A DNA stretch of 64,000 nt from Alsobacter soli (GTDB lineage: Bacteria; Pseudomonadota; Alphaproteobacteria; Rhizobiales; Beijerinckiaceae): positions 33,195-97,194 of the forward strand of contig NZ_PVZS01000015.1 in the NCBI RefSeq assembly GCF_003004785.1, written 5' to 3'. How positions within the stretch are numbered: position 1 is the first letter of the stretch; the number at the start of each line of letters is the position of its first letter. Below, piece after piece: positions 59,416 to 64,000 of this stretch. Below the pieces are notes generated by a model. It ran no database searches. It was given only the letters and a program-made list of their open reading frames with translations, and was not told where the DNA came from. A program made the position numbers and the translations under genes.

Positions 59416-61476
59416 ATGGCGCGGCGGCGACCCACCACTCTCATCGATAGGCGTAGCCTGCTGCTTGGCCCAGGGCTGATGCTCGCGTCGCGGGTCGCCG
59501 CTGCCCCCGCCCCCGCCCGCTTCGTCGCGCCCGACGGACGCGGCGACGGCGCGTCCTGGGCCAAGGCGGCCCCGATCGGGCGGCTGAATGACCTCGTGAA
59601 GGAAGTCGGGCCGGGCGGGACCGTCTACCTGGCCGCCCACCGCGGTCCGTACACGATCGGCGAGACCTTGTGCGTGCTGTCGGCGGGAGGCGCCGCCGGC
59701 GCGCCCGTGCTCGTCATGGGGGTGGATGCGGCTATGGCGCCCAAGCCGGCGACCGTGACGGGGGCCCGCACGCGATGGCGGCTGCCCGCCGATCCCGAGC
59801 AGGTGACCCGTGTCGACCGCTGGACGGCGGGACAAAGCGCGGTGCGCCTTCTCGAGGGCGCCAACCACCTCACCTTCTCGCATCTGAGCTTCCAGCACTG
59901 CGGGCAGAGCTTCCACCTGCGCGCCAAACGCCATGATGGCATCGAGGTGCGGGACTGCGACGGCTACAACGTCCAGCGCTTCTTCGAGCACGACCCGGGA
60001 ACGTCCCATGTCGGCACCCGGCTCCTGCGCATCCGCGTAACAGGCTTCTCGAAGACGGCGATCCGCATCCGCGGCGACAGCGCCAACGTCCTCCTGGAGG
60101 ACATGGTGTTGAACTCAGGCCGCCAGGATGGGGACAATTTCGCCACCGGCGTCGAGTGCAACGACACGGCCCACGCCATCGTGATGCGCGATGTCACCTG
60201 CCAGAACTGCCACGACACGGGCCCGGGCGGAAAGGACGCCTTCTGGAACGCCGACGGCTTCGCCAGCGAGTACGGCAACTACGACATCCTGCGCGAGCGC
60301 TGCGTCAGCTCCGGGAACACCGACGCGGGATTCGACGACAAGGCGTCCAACCTCCGCAATGTCGAGTGCTCCGGCTTCGACAACAAGGTCAACTTCAAGC
60401 TCTGGGGCCGCGGCGTGGTGATCGAGGCCTGCCGGGCCGCCAATCCCCGCTCGCGGGGCGGCCCCGGACCCCAGATGCAGGTTTACGCGGTCGGGGCCGA
60501 CCACGCGGCGAAGCTCGGCGCAGACATCCTCATGCGACGCGGCGCGATCTCGTCGAGCGATCCGGAGACGCTGACCTTCGTGGCGGAAGCCCACAACAGC
60601 GTGATCCGGATCGCGGGCCCCACGGTGGCGAAGCACGCGAAGGCTCCGCTGCAGCAGGAGATCGACGGCTCCGGCAACGCGTTCCTGTTCAGCGCCGGAG
60701 CCGCCGAGCCGCCTCGGATCCTCACTGCGCCCGAACTCGGGTGCGGCCCGGGACCGGCTGCGGTGTTGCTGAAGGCGGACCAACCCGTGACGTGGTCGCT
60801 CGCGCCGGGATCGACGGAGCAAGGCGTCCAGGTCTCGCCCGACCGCGGCGATGGCGTGCTGGTGATTTCGCCCGCCCCTGGCGCGACGCGTCGGCGCGCC
60901 GTCGTGCGGGCCACGGACGCGGAGGGGCGCGAGGCGGAGCTTGGCGTGAGCCTCGACGCGGGGCGCCCCGGGGCGCCGTTCGTCTCCATCGGCGCGCCCG
61001 ATGGCTCAGGGAACGCGATCTCCCCTCCCCCGGATCTCTTCCGCCAGCGCTTCGCCGTTCAGCACGCGCCAGAGGGGGCCGCCACGCTCGCGTCGCCGCC
61101 CTGCGGGTTCGCCGACCACTACATCGAAGTGGGCGTGGCGCGCCTGCAGCCCAGGATGTCCGGCATGCTCCTGTGTCGCGTGTCGGCTGGCCTGCCCTTC
61201 CTTGGGCTCAAGGTCGCCTCCGGCGAGCTCAGGCTGTTCCTTATCCGGGAGGGTCGACTGCAGACACTGGGGCGGGCGAACGCGCGGCAGCCTGGGGGAC
61301 GCCTCCGGCTGGAGGTCGTCGGCGCCAGCGCGCTGGTGACTCTTTCAGGAAAGGTGGTTTTGCGCGCTGATGCGCCTGCCGCCTCGGGCGAGGACGCGTT
61401 CCGCTCAGGCTTCCTGGTGATGCCCGGCGAGCCCCTGCCCGACTGGATCGGCGGGATCGCGTTCGGCCCCGTCTAG
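59416..61476 (+). CDS. Exported right-handed beta-helix repeat protein
   Basis: A 686-residue protein with a Tat- or Sec-like signal (DRRSLLLGPGLMLASRVAAA). Residues about 40-430 read as parallel beta-helix repeats with many short Asn/Asp/Gly-turn strands (CNDTAHAIVMRDVTCQNCHD, for example). The rest is beta-rich and may bind carbohydrate. Its position within polysaccharide genes suggests a lyase, epimerase or binding role. No catalytic residues could be assigned. An in-frame ATG at 59383 would add 11 residues, and neither start has a good ribosome site. Its end overlaps the convergent acyltransferase gene. Confidence 0.8.
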   Translation: MARRRPTTLIDRRSLLLGPGLMLASRVAAAPAPARFVAPDGRGDGASWAKAAPIGRLNDLVKEVGPGGTVYLAAHRGPYTIGETLCVLSAGGAAGAPVLVMGVDAAMAPKPATVTGARTRWRLPADPEQVTRVDRWTAGQSAVRLLEGANHLTFSHLSFQHCGQSFHLRAKRHDGIEVRDCDGYNVQRFFEHDPGTSHVGTRLLRIRVTGFSKTAIRIRGDSANVLLEDMVLNSGRQDGDNFATGVECNDTAHAIVMRDVTCQNCHDTGPGGKDAFWNADGFASEYGNYDILRERCVSSGNTDAGFDDKASNLRNVECSGFDNKVNFKLWGRGVVIEACRAANPRSRGGPGPQMQVYAVGADHAAKLGADILMRRGAISSSDPETLTFVAEAHNSVIRIAGPTVAKHAKAPLQQEIDGSGNAFLFSAGAAEPPRILTAPELGCGPGPAAVLLKADQPVTWSLAPGSTEQGVQVSPDRGDGVLVISPAPGATRRRAVVRATDAEGREAELGVSLDAGRPGAPFVSIGAPDGSGNAISPPPDLFRQRFAVQHAPEGAATLASPPCGFADHYIEVGVARLQPRMSGMLLCRVSAGLPFLGLKVASGELRLFLIREGRLQTLGRANARQPGGRLRLEVVGASALVTLSGKVVLRADAPAASGEDAFRSGFLVMPGEPLPDWIGGIAFGPV

Positions 61477-62552
61477 ACGGCTTCCTGCGCCAGAGGGGCC
61501 CTCGTCCGCGCCCCGTCCATCCGCGCCGACGCGAGCCTCTGGAGCCGGCGCTGCGCCGGTCCTTCAACATAGCGGAACACCGCGTAGGCGCCCGCGATCA
61601 GACCCACGACCGTGACTCCATATGCGGTCCAAAGAGGCACGGCTGGCGCCAGGGAATTGAGCGCCATGTAGCCGATCTGCTGGTGCAGCAGATACAGGGG
61701 ATAGGTGCACCCGCCCATCGCCGCCAGCATCGCCCGGGTCCGGGCGGAGCTCTTGAGCATCAGAGAAATCCACACTCCTGCGACGGCGGCCACCGAGAGC
61801 CCGCCGACAAGAAATGGATCCAGTGTGTCGCTGTAGAGCGCCCCGACCTCCCGGGCGCCCATGACGGACTGAGCCACGGCCACGGCGGTCGCCGCCCCAA
61901 GCAGGGGGAGTGAGGCGGCGATGCGCCCCGTCCTGGTCATCTCGAAGATCATGAGACCGGCGGCGAAAAAGCCGCTCTGGTCCGTGAGGAACAGCTTGCG
62001 AACAATCGGCGAGCCGAAATGCCAGTTCGCGACCGTGATCACGAGCCAGGCCGCCACAAGGATGGCGATTCGCCGGGGAAAGACCTGCGCCGCCAGGGCG
62101 AGCCCGATCCAGCCATAGAAGATCAGTTCGTAGACCAGCGACCAGTAGGCGCCGTCCACATGCGGCTGGCCCAGAATGGGCGACGCGACCGCAAGGTTCG
62201 CGGCCCATTGCGGGAGGCTGACCGAAAACCGTGGCGACCCAAGCGCGACGGTCGCCAGGGCGGTCAAGGTCATGCAGAACAGGAACGCCGGGTAGATGCG
62301 GATCAGCCGCGCCAGCCCGAAACCCACCGGCGACCGCGCGGCCGCCGATCGGGCGATGATGAAGCCGCTGATCACGAAAAACAGTTGGACGCCCAGATAG
62401 CCGTATTTCGCGACGGGCCAGACCGCTGGCCCGAGCGGGGCCTGCAGGATGTCGTGATGGGCGCCGCGGTATCCGAAGTGGAAGAGGATGACGGCCGCGA
62501 CCGCAACCGCGCGCATGGCGTCCAGGCCCTCGAGCCTGCTCTGGGTCTGCAT
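61473..62552 (-). CDS. Acyltransferase family 3 (OafA/ExoZ-like) membrane protein
   Basis: A 359-residue polytopic protein that O-acylates a polysaccharide, commonly by acetyl transfer. The N-terminal motif LEGLDAMRAVAVAAVILFHF and the HHxxx/FFVISGFIIARS region are diagnostic of family 3, with about 10 helices. The late WSLVYELIFY is the second conserved site. It would decorate the exopolysaccharide. It is transcribed towards the beta-helix gene. Confidence 0.9.
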   Translation of the reverse strand: MQTQSRLEGLDAMRAVAVAAVILFHFGYRGAHHDILQAPLGPAVWPVAKYGYLGVQLFFVISGFIIARSAAARSPVGFGLARLIRIYPAFLFCMTLTALATVALGSPRFSVSLPQWAANLAVASPILGQPHVDGAYWSLVYELIFYGWIGLALAAQVFPRRIAILVAAWLVITVANWHFGSPIVRKLFLTDQSGFFAAGLMIFEMTRTGRIAASLPLLGAATAVAVAQSVMGAREVGALYSDTLDPFLVGGLSVAAVAGVWISLMLKSSARTRAMLAAMGGCTYPLYLLHQQIGYMALNSLAPAVPLWTAYGVTVVGLIAGAYAVFRYVEGPAQRRLQRLASARMDGARTRAPLAQEAV

Positions 62553-62680
62553 GGGGCGCCTGCTCCGTGATGGCGCAGCGTCGGCCGATGCCGCGCAAGC
62601 TGAACCGGCGGTCGCCGGCGCGCACCCTGTCCCTTTGAGGTAGGTCGTGCGCAGGAGCCCGGCCTCGGCGACCCCAAGGC

Positions 62681-63781
62681 GTGTTGCTAAGATCCGTGGC
62701 GAGAGGCTGGGTGGATGGCGTGACCTCCGTCAGGCATCAGGTGTTTCGGGCGGCCTTCGCGGCGCTGTCCGCCATTGGCGCGCCCCGCTGGGCTGGCCCT
62801 GCGATGCGCGGGCTGGGCGCCATCCTCATGCTCCACCATGTCCGGCCATGGGTGGAGCGCGCTTTCGCCCCTCCCCAGAACAGGCTGCTCGAGGTTACGC
62901 CCGAATGCCTGGACCAGGCTCTCACCTTGGCTGCGCAAGCCGGCTACAGGTTCGTCGGCCTCGACGAGATCCCGTCTGTTCTGGAAGCGGGGCGAACGGA
63001 GCAGCCCGTTCTGGCTCTCACGTTCGATGACGGCTATCGCGACAACCTCGAGTTCGCCCTCCCTGTGCTGCGGCGGCATCGGGCCTCGGCCACCGTATTC
63101 ATCACCACCGGCTTCGCCGATCGGAGCGCCTGCCTCTGGTGGATCGATCTGGAAAACGCCGTCCGGAACGCGTCGTCCATCCGGGCGCAGGTTGGCGCAG
63201 AGACCATCACGGCGCCGGCGGCGACGCCCGTCGAAAAGGTCGCCGCCTTCGAACTGCTGTACTGGAAGCTCCGAGCGCGCCCCGAGGCGGAGCTCCGGGC
63301 TGTCATCGCCAACTTGCGCCAAGAGCATGGGGTGGACAGCCGCGGCGCCGTCGAGCGGCTGTGCCTGGATTGGGACGGCGTGCGCCAACTCGCGGAGGAC
63401 CCGCTGGTCACCATCGGCGCTCATACGCTCACCCACCCGATGCTGCGCCAGCACGACACGGACTTCGCCCGGCGCGAGATGGCGGCCGCCAGAGACGCCA
63501 TCCAGCGGGAGATCGGGCGGCCTGTGCGGCACATGGCCTATCCGGTCGGGGACAAACCCTCAGCAGGGCCGCGGGAATTCCGGCTTGCGCGCGAGCTGGG
63601 TTTCCGCACCGCCGTCACGACCCGGCCCGGAATGCTGTTCCCCCAGCACGGCGCCCACCTGACGGCCCTGCCCCGCGTTTCGCTCAACGGACTTTTCCAG
63701 GAGCGCGCCCAACTGGAAGCGCTGCTGTCCGGGATTCCGTTCTGGCTCTGGAATCGCGGCCGCCTGCTCAACGTGGACTAG
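62681..63781 (+). CDS. Polysaccharide deacetylase (NodB-like, CE4)
   Basis: A 366-residue metal-dependent deacetylase. Motif 1 is LTFDDGYRDN and motif 2 H-T-L-T-H in IGAHTLTHPML, giving the Asp-His-His metal site. Motif 3 appears as MAYPVGDK. It probably removes N-acetyl groups from a glycan and pairs functionally with the acyltransferase. The start is unsettled: GTG at 62681 gives the longest form, GTG at 62720 has a better ribosome site (GGTGG). It may be cytosolic or lack a cleaved signal. Confidence 0.85.
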   Translation: MLLRSVARGWVDGVTSVRHQVFRAAFAALSAIGAPRWAGPAMRGLGAILMLHHVRPWVERAFAPPQNRLLEVTPECLDQALTLAAQAGYRFVGLDEIPSVLEAGRTEQPVLALTFDDGYRDNLEFALPVLRRHRASATVFITTGFADRSACLWWIDLENAVRNASSIRAQVGAETITAPAATPVEKVAAFELLYWKLRARPEAELRAVIANLRQEHGVDSRGAVERLCLDWDGVRQLAEDPLVTIGAHTLTHPMLRQHDTDFARREMAAARDAIQREIGRPVRHMAYPVGDKPSAGPREFRLARELGFRTAVTTRPGMLFPQHGAHLTALPRVSLNGLFQERAQLEALLSGIPFWLWNRGRLLNVD

Positions 63782-63888
63782 CGGGGCGCACAGACCCCAA
63801 ACCGTCCGGCGTCACGGGCGCGGCGCCCGGTCGCAGGCGCCCGGGAAAATTTGCTGCGCTGCGCTCTTGCTTTTGTGCGTCGCAGCAT

Positions 63889-63990
63889 TATATTGACATT
63901 CGTGACGTCGACGAGACGTCGCATGCCCTCCTTGGGCGTTTCCTCCCTAGACTTGAGGCCGCCGCGTTCTCGCGAGCGGCCTTCTTTATG
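63889..63990 (+). ncRNA. Candidate small RNA with three hairpins and CCUCC loops
   Basis: A possible -10 box TATATT (63889-63894) is followed by a compact structured stretch with no good gene. It has hairpin 1 (GACGTC-GACGA-GACGTC, 63904-63920) and hairpin 2 (GCCC-TCCTT-GGGC, 63925-63937). A single-stranded CCTCCC (63942-63947) is followed by a GC-rich 11-pair hairpin (63956-63982, one bulge) with a TTCTTT tail. This resembles Hyphomicrobiales small RNAs that pair with ribosome-binding sites through CCUCC motifs. It could instead be the attenuator leader of a gene to the right of the window. A -35 box is weak (TTGCTT, 63867-63872). Confidence 0.5.
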
Positions 63991-64000
63991 TCCTGACGCT

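Overview
The window looks like a chromosomal segment of an alphaproteobacterium of the order Hyphomicrobiales (Rhizobiales), possibly near Methylobacteriaceae or Beijerinckiaceae. This rests on high GC, the Rhc-like gene order of the secretion system, DUF1236 and GCG_CRPN small secreted proteins, a DUF3305/DUF3306 formate dehydrogenase cluster, and ExoF/ExoP-type polysaccharide genes. The genus cannot be fixed by reading alone. No rRNA, tRNA, CRISPR array, transposase or insertion sequence was recognised.

Region 1 (1-17 kb) is a type III secretion system (T3SS). A very large protein with hydrophobic segments near its end, cut by the left window edge, comes first. A 0.5 kb gap with a strong terminator follows, then one long operon: a small candidate needle/pilus subunit, sctV, a candidate sctI, sctJ, K, L, N, O, Q, R, S, T, U, a secretin N-terminal-only protein (RhcC1-like) and sctD. 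A convergent gene encodes a Gln/Ser/Gly-rich protein resembling harpins. The SctU-like protein lacks the NPTH autocleavage motif. No secretin channel domain, needle-length ruler, chaperone or regulator lies inside the window.

Region 2 (17-32.4 kb) is central carbon metabolism. A coiled-coil protein and ppc (PEP carboxylase) are followed by a hexR/rpiR-type regulator divergent from a compact row edd-eda-ABC transporter (three genes)-zwf. The transporter belongs to a family usually labelled ferric iron (AfuABC/FbpABC). Its position between Entner-Doudoroff genes and glucose-6-phosphate dehydrogenase, and its sequence, fit a hexose-phosphate importer better. A DUF421 membrane protein and a secreted DUF1236 protein follow.

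Region 3 (32.4-46.4 kb) is a formate dehydrogenase locus. A leftward gene row encodes a biotin/lipoate-ligase-like protein, DUF6352, DUF3305, DUF3306, a TorD-type chaperone, a small Tat-targeted protein, the catalytic subunit (cysteine, not selenocysteine), the Fe-S subunit, the cytochrome b subunit and two small envelope proteins. Divergent from it are a 694-residue multi-cluster ferredoxin-like protein and an MFS transporter, then DUF190, the fluoride channel crcB and a GCG_CRPN secreted peptide.

Region 4 (46.6-64 kb) is a polysaccharide locus. Two receiver-like regulators (one with a LuxR DNA-binding domain) precede a flippase, a polymerase, a methyltransferase, two GT4 glycosyltransferases, an ExoP/Wzc-like chain-length protein, an ExoF/Wza-like export protein, a WcaJ-type priming glycosyl-phosphate transferase, a beta-helix secreted protein, an acyltransferase and a polysaccharide deacetylase. 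The strands alternate. A compact structured element at the right end looks like a small RNA gene.
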